DNA from: Andreprevotia sp. IGB-42
Lineage (GTDB): Bacteria > Pseudomonadota > Gammaproteobacteria > Burkholderiales > Chitinibacteraceae
Assembly (NCBI RefSeq): GCF_009848685.1
Contig: NZ_WXTX01000013.1
Location: 62,001-126,000, forward strand
Direction: 5' to 3'
Length of the DNA: 64,000 bases
Shown here: positions 35,158-44,692 of the stretch, in pieces
Numbering within the stretch: the stretch's first letter is position 1
Layout: each line of letters opens with the position of its first letter
Translations under genes and position numbers: made by a program
The notes under the pieces: generated by a model
What the model saw: the letters and a program-made list of their open reading frames with translations, nothing else
What the model was told of the DNA's origin: nothing
Databases searched by the model: none

Positions 35158-35193
35158 CATGAAAAAAAGCGGCTGGCTGGCCGCTTTTTTCAT
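35158..35193. terminator. Bidirectional terminator between flgT group and SPOR gene
   Basis: CATGAAAAAAAGCGGC and GCCGCTTTTTTCATG flank a 6-base loop. There is a T run on either strand, so it can end both the flgP-flgT transcript and the birA-coaX-SPOR transcript. It lies 15 bp after the SPOR gene's stop. Confidence 0.93.
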
Positions 35194-35207
35194 GGCGTCG
35201 GCCACGG

Positions 35208-35996
35208 TCAGTTGCAGGCCACCTTCTCAACCTGCGAACCACGCAGCAGCTCGCCCACCTTGATCAGCTTGGCCTGCTGTTCTTCACTGGCCTTGCGGAT
35301 CAGGAAGCTGGTATGGCGCACGCCGTCGTCGCGCTCGCGCACGATGGCAGACTTCACGCCCTTGTTGCGCAGCTCTTCCAGCCGCCGCTCGCCGGCCTCC
35401 TGCGTGGAGAAAATGCCCAGCGAGATGGCGTTTTGCCACTTGCTGCCATTGTTGACCACGAAGTAGTCATCCACGCCCAGCTCGGAAAACTGCTGGGCTT
35501 TTTTCTTGGCGGTTTCAATGTCGGCCAGTGGGGGCACATAGACCCAGAACTTGGCGTTTTGCGCTGCGGTGTTCTCTTGCCCGGTCAGACCAAGCTGGCG
35601 CAGTTTGTCACGCGCGAGGCTAGCCTGGTCACCGGTAATGCCGGTCCAGCGCAAGCAAAGGTTACCTGCTGCCTGAGCCTGGGTCACCGGTGCGGGAGAG
35701 GGACTGGGAGCGGGTGACGGCTTGGGGGCGGCCGTGGGCCTGGCTGGCGTGGTTGGCTGCGGGGTGGCTTCCGGAGCGGCTTCCGTACTGGTTGGTGGTA
35801 CGGTCGGGGCCGGGCTGGCCGCGTGTTCCGGCATGGCGGCAGATGCCTCGCTGGTGTTCGCACCATTTACCACATTAACTTGCGATGCATTGATTTCCTT
35901 GGGCGCCACCCGGGGGGGCGGAGTTTGCGGTACCAGCCGCGTGTAGCCGAAGAACAGCAGGTTGGCGATCACCAGTATGCAGAACAGCCACTTCAT
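35208..35996 (-). CDS. SPOR-domain membrane protein
   Basis: 262-aa protein with one N-terminal transmembrane helix (KWLFCILVIANLLFFGYTRL), a long Pro/Ala/Ser linker (~25-115), and a C-terminal SPOR-like domain (FWVYVPPLADIETAKKKAQQFSE, SLGIFSTQEAGERRLEELRNKG). SPOR domains bind denuded peptidoglycan at the septum, so a cell-division or envelope role is likely. It overlaps coaX as ATGA and is the last gene of the birA-coaX operon. Confidence 0.85.
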   Translation of the reverse strand: MKWLFCILVIANLLFFGYTRLVPQTPPPRVAPKEINASQVNVVNGANTSEASAAMPEHAASPAPTVPPTSTEAAPEATPQPTTPARPTAAPKPSPAPSPSPAPVTQAQAAGNLCLRWTGITGDQASLARDKLRQLGLTGQENTAAQNAKFWVYVPPLADIETAKKKAQQFSELGVDDYFVVNNGSKWQNAISLGIFSTQEAGERRLEELRNKGVKSAIVRERDDGVRHTSFLIRKASEEQQAKLIKVGELLRGSQVEKVACN

Positions 35997-36763
35997 TGAT
36001 TGAATTCCTTGGCTTGGGCCAGCGCGGCAAGGCCACGCAAAACGAGGTCGGGTTCAAATTGCGCCGGGGTCGCCAGCAATGGTGCGATACGCGTGGCATC
36101 GCCGCCAGCCAGCAGCAGCAAGGGCTCTTCCGCGCGGCGGAGCATGCGGCTGAGCGCAGCTTCCACGCTGGCGGCAAGTGCCGTCAAGACACCCGTTTCA
36201 ATCGCATCTTCGGTACTGGCGGGGAAATCATGATAATTGCCGCCGGCATCGGGCAGCCGCGCGGTGCCAGCGGCGAGCGATGCCTTCATCAGCCGGTAGC
36301 CGGGCAGGATCATGCCCCCGAGAAACGTGCCATCAGCTGTCAATGCATCGATGGTCAACGCGGTGCCCGCGCTGGCCACCACCAGCGCTTGCCCCGGGTA
36401 CAGGCTATGAGCGCCCAGGATGGCCGCCCAGCGGTCGGGCCCCTGTTGTTCCAGTTGCCGGTAACGGTTGCTCACGCCCAGCGCCTGGCGGCTGACGCGG
36501 AGCCAGCTGGCCGGTATGGCCCACTGCGCCATGCAACTATCGTGCAGCACTGCGGTGAGCGCCGGGGAGGCCACGCTGCAGCCGAATATCTGTTCGGGCC
36601 GGGGCAGCGCCGCAAAGCGCGCGGCCAGCAGCTGGAAATCGGCATGTGCGGCATCGCCTGCTTCGTGGCGGCCATCGCTGTGCTGCAGCAGCCATTTCAG
36701 CCGCGTATTGCCCAGGTCGAGCAGCAGGCGGGTACGGCTGGCGGCGGGCAGGGCGGTGCTCAT
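35993..36763 (-). CDS. coaX: Type III pantothenate kinase
   Basis: First enzyme of coenzyme A synthesis (phosphorylates pantothenate), of the CoaX type, which is insensitive to CoA feedback. 256 aa. Motifs: LLLDLGNTRLKW (phosphate-binding), ASAGTALTIDALTADGTFLGGMILPGYRLM, and GVLTALAASVEAAL with LAGGDA. ATG 36763 overlaps the birA stop as ATGA and gives the family start; the frame open to 36913 shadows birA. The birA-coaX pairing is common in betaproteobacteria. Confidence 0.94.
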   Translation of the reverse strand: MSTALPAASRTRLLLDLGNTRLKWLLQHSDGRHEAGDAAHADFQLLAARFAALPRPEQIFGCSVASPALTAVLHDSCMAQWAIPASWLRVSRQALGVSNRYRQLEQQGPDRWAAILGAHSLYPGQALVVASAGTALTIDALTADGTFLGGMILPGYRLMKASLAAGTARLPDAGGNYHDFPASTEDAIETGVLTALAASVEAALSRMLRRAEEPLLLLAGGDATRIAPLLATPAQFEPDLVLRGLAALAQAKEFNQ

Positions 36764-37716
36764 GCGCGCCTCAGGCTGACGTCGCCAGCGTGGATGATGG
36801 TTTCGCCATCCGCGCCGGCAAGGCGCAATGCACCGTCGCCGGTCAGACCGGTGAGGATGCCATGGCGTGCGTTGCCGGCCGGGTCCACCACGTTGACGCT
36901 GGCACCGGCCCACGCATGGCGTGCTTCCCAGTGGCTGCGGAATGCGGCAAAGCCCTCACTCTCGAATCGCTGCAGCCCGGCTTCCAGCGCGGCCAGCAAC
37001 TGGCTCAGCAGTGCATTGCGGTCCAGCACCAGCCCGCCCTCGCGCAGGCCGGCCACCGCCTGGTCACTCACGCGTGGCGCATCCAGGTTGATGCCGATGC
37101 CGATGACCGTGGATACCGGCCCCATGGCGTCGCCGGCAATCTCGATCAGGATGCCGCCGGCCTTGCGGCAGCCATGCTCTGCGGTATCCAGCAACAGGTC
37201 GTTGGGCCATTTGAGCCGGATGCCGGCCACGCCGGCAGCAGCCAGCGTATCGGCCAGCATGCTGCCCACTGCCAGTGGCAGGCCGGCCAGCGTGTTCGCC
37301 CCACCGGGGAAGGTCCAGCACAGCGAAAACAACAGGCTGCCGCCCAGTGTGCCCTGCCAGCTGCGGCCCATGCGGCCGCGCCCGGTGTCTTGCCATTCTG
37401 CGGCCAGCACGTGGCCGTGCGCGGGTTCGCTGGTCAGCCGCTTGTTGGTGGAATCGGTACGGGGCAGCACGGCTACGCGCAACGCACTGCCTGTGCCCAG
37501 CGCGGCCTGGATGCGTGCAGCGTCCAGCCAATCCAGCGGCTGGCTCAGCCGGTAGCCGGCACCGTGGCGGCGTTCCAGTGTGATACCGAAATCCTCTGCT
37601 GCAGCCAGTGCAGTGGACACGCTGGCACGCGATAGCCCCAACTGTTCGGCGATCACCGCACCGGAGGTAAATTGCGCTGCGTTGAGAAAACGCAGGCAGG
37701 AAAGCGTATGGGTCAT
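36760..37716 (-). CDS. birA: Biotin--[acetyl-CoA-carboxylase] ligase / biotin repressor
   Basis: Attaches biotin to carrier proteins and, with its N-terminal winged helix (ASVSTALAAAEDFGITLERRHGAGYRL), can repress biotin genes. 318 aa, the full bifunctional form. Ligase motifs: TDSTNKRL, DTGRGRMGRSWQGTLGGSLLFSL, LKWPNDLLLD and GIGINLD. It is the first gene of the birA-coaX-SPOR operon, all with ATGA overlaps. No biotin biosynthesis genes lie nearby. Confidence 0.94.
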   Translation of the reverse strand: MTHTLSCLRFLNAAQFTSGAVIAEQLGLSRASVSTALAAAEDFGITLERRHGAGYRLSQPLDWLDAARIQAALGTGSALRVAVLPRTDSTNKRLTSEPAHGHVLAAEWQDTGRGRMGRSWQGTLGGSLLFSLCWTFPGGANTLAGLPLAVGSMLADTLAAAGVAGIRLKWPNDLLLDTAEHGCRKAGGILIEIAGDAMGPVSTVIGIGINLDAPRVSDQAVAGLREGGLVLDRNALLSQLLAALEAGLQRFESEGFAAFRSHWEARHAWAGASVNVVDPAGNARHGILTGLTGDGALRLAGADGETIIHAGDVSLRRA

Positions 37717-37863
37717 GGCTTGGGATTGTAGCCGGAGCGGGCCGGCGGCTACAGCGCCGGGCGGAATGGAAACGGCGGTTTTGGCAAAACTGTCGCTATT
37801 TGATTGACGGCCAGTTGGTACCAGACTGGCCTTTGTAGCGCTGCAACGGCAACACTGCCGCGT

Positions 37864-38397
37864 TTACAGGCTTTCCAGCACGTGGTTCTGGTTGGTGTAG
37901 ATGCAGATGTCGCCGGCGATTTCGAGCGATTTCTTCACCACTTCTTCCGGCGACAGATCGGTGTTGTTGAGCAGCGCGGTGGCAGCAGCCTGCGCGAACG
38001 CGCCACCCGAGCCGATGGCGGCAATGCCTTGCTCGGGTTCCAGTACATCGCCATTGCCGGTGATCACCAGCGTGGCGGTGGGGTCGGCAACGATGAGCAT
38101 GGCCTCCAGCCGGCGCAGTGCACGGTCGGTACGCCAATCCTTGGCAAGCTCGACTGCTGCGCGGGTCAACTGGCCCTGATGCTTTTCCAGCTTGGCTTCA
38201 AAGCGCTCGAACAGTGTGAAGGCGTCTGCAGTGCCGCCAGCGAAGCCGACGATGACCTTGTCGTGGTAAAGCTTGCGCACCTTGCGGGCGGTGCCCTTGA
38301 TCACGACATTGCCGAGCGTGACCTGCCCGTCGCCGCCAACGCAAACCTTGTCGCCACGGCGGACAGAAACAATGGTGGTACCGTCAAATTGCTGCAT
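37864..38397 (-). CDS. hslV: ATP-dependent protease subunit HslV
   Basis: Proteasome-like peptidase of the HslUV (ClpYQ) complex. 177 aa. The catalytic threonine is Thr7 after the short propeptide MQQFDG, in [21 protein letters not shown], as in other betaproteobacteria. The Lys of [22 protein letters not shown] and [15 protein letters not shown] are also present. The ATPase partner hslU, almost always adjacent, is absent: birA follows downstream after 147 bp, and a STAS gene lies upstream. Confidence 0.95.
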   Translation of the reverse strand: MQQFDGTTIVSVRRGDKVCVGGDGQVTLGNVVIKGTARKVRKLYHDKVIVGFAGGTADAFTLFERFEAKLEKHQGQLTRAAVELAKDWRTDRALRRLEAMLIVADPTATLVITGNGDVLEPEQGIAAIGSGGAFAQAAATALLNNTDLSPEEVVKKSLEIAGDICIYTNQNHVLESL

Positions 38398-38467
38398 GAA
38401 GCGCGCTCACAGGGAAGATAAGCGATCAGGTGGGGGCGGTTGCGCCTGGCGCAAGCCCCGTTGCCGC

Positions 38468-39667
38468 TCAGCCCTTGGATAGCGGCATCAGTTCGGTGAT
38501 GCCCATCAGCTTGAACAGGCCGGCAATGGGCTCATTGGCGCCGACGATGGTCGGCGTCTTGCCTGCCTGCATCAGTTCCACGCCCACATTGAGCATCTGC
38601 CCGGCCGATTCGAAATCGACCCGGCTGACTGCGCTGAAGTCCAGCACCGGCTTGCCATGCTCATTGGCAAAGTGGCGGATCTTGCTCATGGTTTCCGCTG
38701 CGCCGCCGGTCAGATCGCCAGTCAGGGCCAGCCTGTCGGTCACTGCAGCCTGCTGGCTGGCGCTGGCGGTATTGCCGGCCGGGGCCGGGGCACTTTTCAC
38801 TACCAGCTTGGTATCCCACGACGGCGGGGATACTTCGAAGGTCACTGCATAATCGATGGCAAGGTTGTCGAAGCTTTCTTGGTCGCCTACCGTCTGCTTC
38901 ACTTCCATCAGCAGCAACCAGAACGGGGCCTCGGCATGGTTGCGCCGGCCGGTTTCGATCTTGCCGGCCAGCAGCGCACCCAGATGATCCGCACCGAGGA
39001 TCTGCAGGCTGGCCTTGAGCTTGCGGGCGCGTGGCCATAGCGACAGCAGCTCGGCAGCAGCGGTCACGTCCAGGCTGTTCACGCGGCTGAAGTCGATCCG
39101 TACCTGACCACCGTTTTCGCTGGCCTTGAGAATCTTGACGGCTTCGTTCTGTACGCTGCTGCTGTTGAGTTCGGCCGGCATGGTGACAAGGCCGGCACTG
39201 GTACCCGCCGCCTGCGTCACCGGCTTGCTGCGCATTTCACGCCAGACCGGCGGTGAGGTTTCGAATTCCACCACGTATTGCAGTGCCAGATCGTCGAACG
39301 CAGCGTGGTCGCCGGCCAGTTGCAGCAGGTCGAACATCAGCAGCCAGGACGAGGTCTGGCGGCTACCCGCCAGTGCAGGCAGGGCGGCCTTCAGGCTGTC
39401 GATGGCGGCAGCCAGCTGACCATTCGCGTACAGCACCACGGCTTCTTCTTCCGCCGGGCTGAGATGTTCACCCGCATCCTCGACTTCGATCATCAACTCG
39501 GAGAGGTTATAGCTTGCGCTGTCAGCCGGCGCGTCCATCGGGGACGGCGCAGGAGCGGGCGCGTGCTCGACCTCGGGCAAAACAGACGGGCGCGACAGCG
39601 TGGCCGGGCCGGATGGCGTGGGCCGGGCTGGGTCGTTGTCTTTTTTGCGGAACAGGGAAAACGCCAC
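38468..39667 (-). CDS. STAS-domain protein
   Basis: 399-aa cytoplasmic protein with a GTG start (AGGAA upstream). The Ala/Pro-rich N-terminal 50 residues are followed by a helical acidic region (LSPAEEEAVVLYANGQLAAAIDSL) that recurs around residues 245-280 (FWLLLMEVKQTVGDQESFDNLAIDYAVTFEVSPPSW resembles SWLLMFDLLQLAGDHAAFDDLALQYVVEFETSPPVW). Two STAS-like segments are seen (about 155-245 and 305-395). The repeat shows internal duplication. STAS proteins often relay signals to phosphatases or transporters; the partner here is unknown. Confidence 0.8.
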   Translation of the reverse strand: MAFSLFRKKDNDPARPTPSGPATLSRPSVLPEVEHAPAPAPSPMDAPADSASYNLSELMIEVEDAGEHLSPAEEEAVVLYANGQLAAAIDSLKAALPALAGSRQTSSWLLMFDLLQLAGDHAAFDDLALQYVVEFETSPPVWREMRSKPVTQAAGTSAGLVTMPAELNSSSVQNEAVKILKASENGGQVRIDFSRVNSLDVTAAAELLSLWPRARKLKASLQILGADHLGALLAGKIETGRRNHAEAPFWLLLMEVKQTVGDQESFDNLAIDYAVTFEVSPPSWDTKLVVKSAPAPAGNTASASQQAAVTDRLALTGDLTGGAAETMSKIRHFANEHGKPVLDFSAVSRVDFESAGQMLNVGVELMQAGKTPTIVGANEPIAGLFKLMGITELMPLSKG

Positions 39668-39890
39668 GGTATTGGTTTCCTGGCCACGCAGGGCGTGGTG
39701 GGCGGGTTATCGGACAGACTGCAATTCTAATGCCAAAATAGCCATCACAGCGAATCTTGCAAAGACGGAAAGGCAATCCGCGTGGATTAGGCAGGATTGC
39801 ATCCATTTGTACAAGTGGTGGAAACGCCGTGGTCAGAAAGTGGGGCCTGACGCTATAGTTTTAGTTCCATCCCCGCTGCAGCGCCATGTG

Positions 39891-42800
39891 ATGAAACCAG
39901 CAAACCTGCTTGCCGTGCTACGCCGCCGAACCCGTTCGATAGCGCTTGTTGTGGCACTGATCCTGCTGTTTGGCATTGTGGGCGCATGGATAGGGCCGTG
40001 GCTGGCCAAGCCCTATGTCGAGCAGGCATTGTCCAGCGTGCTGCATCGGCAGGTCACGCTGGGGCGGCTGGCATTCAACCCCTATACCCTGCAAGCCACG
40101 GTGGAGAATGTGGCGGTACGTGAATCCGGCCAGCTGGTGCTGGGCGCCGGCAAGACCGTGGTCAACCTGGAGCTAGCTTCGTTGTGGCGGCGTGCGCCCG
40201 TGGTGCGTGAACTGACGATCGATGCGCCTTACATCAGGGTGACCCGGCTCGCCGCGCATCGTTACAACTGGTCTGATCTGCTGGAGCCGTTGCTGGGCAA
40301 GCGCGTGGCCGAGCCGGCCCATTTCGCCATATACAATATCCGCGTGCGCAACGGGCTGCTGGAGTTTGTCGATACCCCGCTCGGACAGCGGCACAAAGTG
40401 GCCGGCATCGAAGTCGATGTGCCCTTTGTTTCCAACCTGCCGGTGTTCATCGATACCGAGGTGGCGCCCCGCCTGGCGTTCAGCGTAGATGGGGCGCCCA
40501 TGGTGTTGCAAGGGCGCACGCGCCCGTTTGGCAAGCACATCGATACCACGCTGGACGTCACGCTCGATGGTCTCGACTTGGCCGCATACTGGGATTACCT
40601 GCCCATTTCGTCTGCATTGACGCTGCAGCGTGCGGTGGTGGATACGCGCATGCGGCTGGTGTTCCGGCAACAACCCGTCAGCGTGTTGCTGGAGGGCGAT
40701 GCGCATGTCCGCGACGTATCGCTTGATGGCTACGGGCAACCGCTGCTGCGCCTGAAACGGCTGGATGCGGTGCTGGACAGGGTGGAGCCGCTGCATGTGC
40801 AGGCACGGCTCAGGCAGTTGGCCGTGACACAGCCGGTGCTGACGGTCACGCGCAATGCGCAAGGCAAGTTCAACTGGTTGACCGCGCTGGAAACCATGCT
40901 GGGCAACAACGCCGCAACAGTCGAGAAAGCCCGGGCACAAAAGGCGCCGCTACTGGCGATCGCACAACTGAAGGTCACTGATGGGGCGCTGGACTGGCGC
41001 GATGCGCTGGCGCCGTTCCAGACCCGTATCGATGGCATTGCGCTGCAGGTGGATCACTTCGATACCGCTGCGGATCGACCGGCCACGGTGCAGTTATCAC
41101 TGGCGGGTACCGATGTGGGGCAGGTGCGTTACGAAGGTGCGCTGCGGCCTGCCGCGCGTCAATCCAGCGGCAAGCTGACGGTGATTGGCGCACCGCTCGC
41201 CGCCCTGGCACCGTATTACCGCAGCATCGTACGGAGCGAGCCTTTGGCAGGTACTGCGGACGTGACGGCCAGCTATGAGGCGAGCTTGCCCGCAGAGGGC
41301 CCGCCGCAATTGAAGCTGATCGACAGCAGCGTGCGCCTGCACGGCTTTGCATTGAGGCCGCTGAAAGCCAGGCGCCCCGCGTTGGCCTTCAAGGAGGCCG
41401 GCCTCGAGCAGTTGTCCGTCGATCTGGCCAGCAGGCAAATCGGCATTGGCCGCGCCTGGGCGGATGGGCTGGATCTGGATACCTCGCGCAAGCGTGATGG
41501 CCAGTTCGTGCTGTTGTCCACGCTGCTGCCTGTTTCCATCCCGCCCACCAAAGGCGAGGGCGTGGGATGGCGGCTGAACCTGCAGCAGGCACAGCTGAGC
41601 AACAGCGCGGTCGGTGGCGTGGATGAAACGCTGCCCAACCCCATCCCCATCGGCAGCAAGCAGATCGCGCTGACTGCAGGACCGCTCAGCTGGCCGCTGG
41701 CGGGGGATACCCGCGTCAAGGTCAGCGGTGCCGGTACGCATGGCGGCACCTATTCAGCCAACGGCGGGGTAAACCTGCAGAACCTGACCGGCAAGCTGGC
41801 GGTGCAGGCGGGCCAGCTCGACATCATTTATGCACAGCCGTATTTCAGCCGCTATCTGAATATCTCGCTGACCAGCGGCCGCCTTTCTGCCAAGGGTGAT
41901 CTGGTGCTCAAGGGCGTAAAGCCGTTGCGCGCCGCTTATACCGGCAATGTGAACATCAATGGTTTCAATGCGGTGGACAAACTCACCGGCGAGGATTTCC
42001 TCAGGTGGAAAAGCCTGTACCTGAATGCGGTGGCGGCGAACACCGAACCCTTCGATCTGGCGGTCAAGGATGTGGCGCTGACCGATTTCTATTCGCGCAT
42101 GATCTTGTCCAGCGAAGGCAGGCTCAACCTGGCCGATATCGCGGCCAGCGATACGCCCGTATCCGTCACGGATGCAAACGCGAAGCCCCGCGCGGCCAGT
42201 ACCCCTGCTGCGGCGAAGACCGTGACCGTGCAGCGGGATGTGCGCTCCGCCAGCCAGCCTGACAATGTGGTGGTCACCACCTTGCAACTGGCCAGCAAAC
42301 TCAAGACGGTGCTGCCGCCGTTGCGGATCGGCAAGGCCACGTTCTCCGGTGGCCATATCGTATATACCGATAACTTCATCAAACCCAATTACACGGCCAA
42401 TCTCACTGATATGGCCGGCTCACTGACGGGCTTGTCATCGGTGGAAGATACACGCGCCACGCTCGATCTGCGTGGCAGCGTCGATCGTATAGCGCCGGTC
42501 AGGATTTCCGGCCAGATCAATCCGCTGGCCAAGGACATTTTCTTCGACATCAAGGGCGGTGTGCAGGGCTATGAGCTGACCGCAGCATCGAGCTATGCAG
42601 AAAAATACGCCGGCTACGGTATCGAGAAGGGCAAGCTGTCGATGGATGTGAGCTATCACATCGAGCATGGCAAGCTGCAGGCGCAGAACAAGATACTGCT
42701 TGATCAACTGACACTGGGCGACAAGCCTTCCGGCAGCCCGGACGCCATCAAATTGCCGGTGAAATTCGGCTTGTCGCTACTGACTGACCGCCATGGGCAA

Positions 42801-43514
42801 ATCAATCTGCAGATACCCATCAGCGGCTCGCTGGATGACCCGAGTTTCAGCATGGGCAGCGTCGTCTGGCAGGCGATCGGCAACGTACTGACCAAGGTGG
42901 TGACCTCCCCGTTCGATGCATTGGCCAGTGCTTTTGGCGATGGCCCCAGCTTCGCCTATATTCCCTTCGAGCCGGGCAGCAGCGCGCTGGAGAAAAAACA
43001 TTATGATCCGCTGACCAAACTGGCGGAATCGCTGGCGGATCATCCGGCATTCAAGCTCGAAATTGCCGGCTGGGTAGACCCGGAGCTGGACCGCGAGGGG
43101 CTCAAGCAAGGCAAGCTGGAAAAGCTGATCCGCGCGGCCAAGGCGCGTGATCTGGCTGACAACGCGCAGGAATCGACCGATACGCTGGAAGTAGATGTAG
43201 CCGATTACGACCGCTACCTGGGCACCGTGTACAAGGCGGCCCAATTCCCCAAGCCCAAAAATGCGCTGGGCCTGAACAAATCGCTACCGCCCGAGGAAAT
43301 GCACAACTTGCTGCTGGCCAATATGCCGGTCAGCGACGATGACCTGCGCCAGTTGGCTGGCCTGCGCGCGCAGACGGTGAAGGATTTCCTCAAGGGGCTG
43401 GGCGTGGGGGACGAGCGGGTGTACTTGGTCAAGCCCAGGCTGGATGCCACCGCAGCCGATGGCGCCAAGGACAAGGGTCCGAGCACGCGGGCGATGTTCA
43501 CGCTCAAGAGCTGA
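39891..43514 (+). CDS. Giant DUF748 (AsmA-like) envelope protein
   Basis: 1207-aa protein with one N-terminal membrane helix (SIALVVALILLFGIVGAWIGPWL) and a long periplasmic part. DUF748/AsmA-like repeated beta-rich motifs recur: NPYTLQATVENVAVRESG, SLFLNAVA-type strands, LDQLTLGDKPSGSPDAIKLPVKFGLSLLTDRHGQINLQIPISGSLDDPSF near residue 970, and a C-terminal OmpA-like segment (FEPGSSALEKKHYDPLTKLAESLADHP). AsmA-like proteins are bridge-type lipid-transport proteins between inner and outer membrane, so lipid trafficking is plausible. It diverges from the STAS gene by 223 bp. Confidence 0.85.
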   Translation: MKPANLLAVLRRRTRSIALVVALILLFGIVGAWIGPWLAKPYVEQALSSVLHRQVTLGRLAFNPYTLQATVENVAVRESGQLVLGAGKTVVNLELASLWRRAPVVRELTIDAPYIRVTRLAAHRYNWSDLLEPLLGKRVAEPAHFAIYNIRVRNGLLEFVDTPLGQRHKVAGIEVDVPFVSNLPVFIDTEVAPRLAFSVDGAPMVLQGRTRPFGKHIDTTLDVTLDGLDLAAYWDYLPISSALTLQRAVVDTRMRLVFRQQPVSVLLEGDAHVRDVSLDGYGQPLLRLKRLDAVLDRVEPLHVQARLRQLAVTQPVLTVTRNAQGKFNWLTALETMLGNNAATVEKARAQKAPLLAIAQLKVTDGALDWRDALAPFQTRIDGIALQVDHFDTAADRPATVQLSLAGTDVGQVRYEGALRPAARQSSGKLTVIGAPLAALAPYYRSIVRSEPLAGTADVTASYEASLPAEGPPQLKLIDSSVRLHGFALRPLKARRPALAFKEAGLEQLSVDLASRQIGIGRAWADGLDLDTSRKRDGQFVLLSTLLPVSIPPTKGEGVGWRLNLQQAQLSNSAVGGVDETLPNPIPIGSKQIALTAGPLSWPLAGDTRVKVSGAGTHGGTYSANGGVNLQNLTGKLAVQAGQLDIIYAQPYFSRYLNISLTSGRLSAKGDLVLKGVKPLRAAYTGNVNINGFNAVDKLTGEDFLRWKSLYLNAVAANTEPFDLAVKDVALTDFYSRMILSSEGRLNLADIAASDTPVSVTDANAKPRAASTPAAAKTVTVQRDVRSASQPDNVVVTTLQLASKLKTVLPPLRIGKATFSGGHIVYTDNFIKPNYTANLTDMAGSLTGLSSVEDTRATLDLRGSVDRIAPVRISGQINPLAKDIFFDIKGGVQGYELTAASSYAEKYAGYGIEKGKLSMDVSYHIEHGKLQAQNKILLDQLTLGDKPSGSPDAIKLPVKFGLSLLTDRHGQINLQIPISGSLDDPSFSMGSVVWQAIGNVLTKVVTSPFDALASAFGDGPSFAYIPFEPGSSALEKKHYDPLTKLAESLADHPAFKLEIAGWVDPELDREGLKQGKLEKLIRAAKARDLADNAQESTDTLEVDVADYDRYLGTVYKAAQFPKPKNALGLNKSLPPEEMHNLLLANMPVSDDDLRQLAGLRAQTVKDFLKGLGVGDERVYLVKPRLDATAADGAKDKGPSTRAMFTLKS

Positions 43515-43618
43515 TGGACTGCGCGCCTCCGGAGCGGGCAGTCCAGTATTGCTGCCCCGAGCATTGCGCTGCCCCGAGCGTTGCAGGCAACGGCTGAGGT
43601 TAGCCGCTACCGCGTCCG

Positions 43619-44146
43619 TTAGCCGGTCTGCTGCAATGCCAGGTATGTTGCCAGCTGATCCAGCGTGCCGCCAAAGCCCATGCGCATCGAATCGAAGCCG
43701 GCCACGAAGATGGCGTGTTCGATCTCGCTGGCATTGAACGGGATGCCGCGCAGCGTCAGCGTGGTTTTGCCATCAGCTTCGCTGAACGTCCAGGTGTTGA
43801 GGACTTCCAGCGGCCAGTTGGCATTGAACGGTGCACGCGTGGTATTGCCGGCTTCGTCGGAGAAGCTGTTGGTAAATACGATGCGCTCGGGCGCCTGTAC
43901 TTCGCGGTAAACGAATTTGCCCCACATGGCCATGCCGTTGCCGGCACGCATGCAGTAGTGGAACACGCCACCCGGCGAGACATCGAGTGCGGCCACTTCG
44001 ATGGCAAAGCCCTTGGGCCCCCACCAGTGGGCCAGATGCTCTGCCTGTGTGAACGCTTGCCAGACGAGATCACGCGGCGCATCGAATGTGCGGGTGATCA
44101 GCAGCTCCTGCTGGCCTGGGGCCAGCGCGGCAGTATCGGTAGTCAT
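43619..44146 (-). CDS. SRPBCC/AHSA1-family protein
   Basis: 175-aa START-like protein. The N-terminal ELLITRTFDAPRDLVWQAFTQAEHLAHWWGPKGF and the SPGGVFHYCMRAGNGMAMWGKFVYREV stretch are diagnostic of the AHSA1/activator-of-Hsp90-like (SRPBCC) family, which binds hydrophobic ligands in a deep cavity. The ligand is unknown. It follows another SRPBCC gene by 21 bp. A pair of near-identical short direct repeats (GCTGCCCCGAGC at 43551 and 43570) lies just downstream of it. Confidence 0.88.
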   Translation of the reverse strand: MTTDTAALAPGQQELLITRTFDAPRDLVWQAFTQAEHLAHWWGPKGFAIEVAALDVSPGGVFHYCMRAGNGMAMWGKFVYREVQAPERIVFTNSFSDEAGNTTRAPFNANWPLEVLNTWTFSEADGKTTLTLRGIPFNASEIEHAIFVAGFDSMRMGFGGTLDQLATYLALQQTG

Positions 44147-44167
44147 GGGTGTTCCTTGGCGTTGAGG

Positions 44168-44692
44168 TTATTGTTCGGCGTTGGCCTTGAGAGCAACAAG
44201 GCCGGCTTCGAAATCCTTGCCCACCATGTTGTCCATGCTGAAGAACAGCTGCATGACCTTGCCGATGAAGGTATTGGGGCCATGCATCACCCAGTTCACT
44301 TCGGTGGCGCTGCCTTGCTGGGCAAGGGTGAATTCGGCGGTGTTGTGGGCTTCGAACGGCTTGAAGAAATCGAGCTTGATCACGATGCGCACAGGCGTGG
44401 ATTCGACGATTTCCATCCGGCCTTCACCCACGTTCTTGTTGCCCTGCCAGCTATAAACGGCCCCCACGCCAGCGGTGCTGCTGCCATAGCTGCGCTGCAT
44501 GGCGGGGTCTTTCTTTTCCCACGGTGACCAAGCGGTCCAGCGCTGGAAATCGTTGATCAGTGCGTGCACCCGTTCCGGCGTGGCGTTGATGGTGGCGCTG
44601 CGGGCGATGCGGAAGGTGGCGGGCTTGGTGCTGGCAAGCAGCAGTACCGCGGCAATCAGGCATACAACGATGATGGCGATGATGGACAGCAT
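44168..44692 (-). CDS. SRPBCC-family protein with N-terminal membrane anchor
   Basis: 174-aa protein. The first 20 residues (MLSIIAIIVVCLIAAVLLLA) form a membrane anchor; the remainder is a polyketide-cyclase/SRPBCC domain (ATINATPERVHALINDFQRWTAWSPWEKKDPAM, GAVYSWQGNKNVGEGRMEI, VMHGPNTFIGKVMQLF). It pairs with the adjacent soluble SRPBCC protein; the two are probably co-transcribed. Its ligand is unknown. Confidence 0.85.
   Translation of the reverse strand: MLSIIAIIVVCLIAAVLLLASTKPATFRIARSATINATPERVHALINDFQRWTAWSPWEKKDPAMQRSYGSSTAGVGAVYSWQGNKNVGEGRMEIVESTPVRIVIKLDFFKPFEAHNTAEFTLAQQGSATEVNWVMHGPNTFIGKVMQLFFSMDNMVGKDFEAGLVALKANAEQ

Noticed and set aside
43551-43583. Short direct repeat GCTGCCCCGAGC x2
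   Set aside because: Only two copies of about 12-17 bp; reported as a remark rather than a repeat element.
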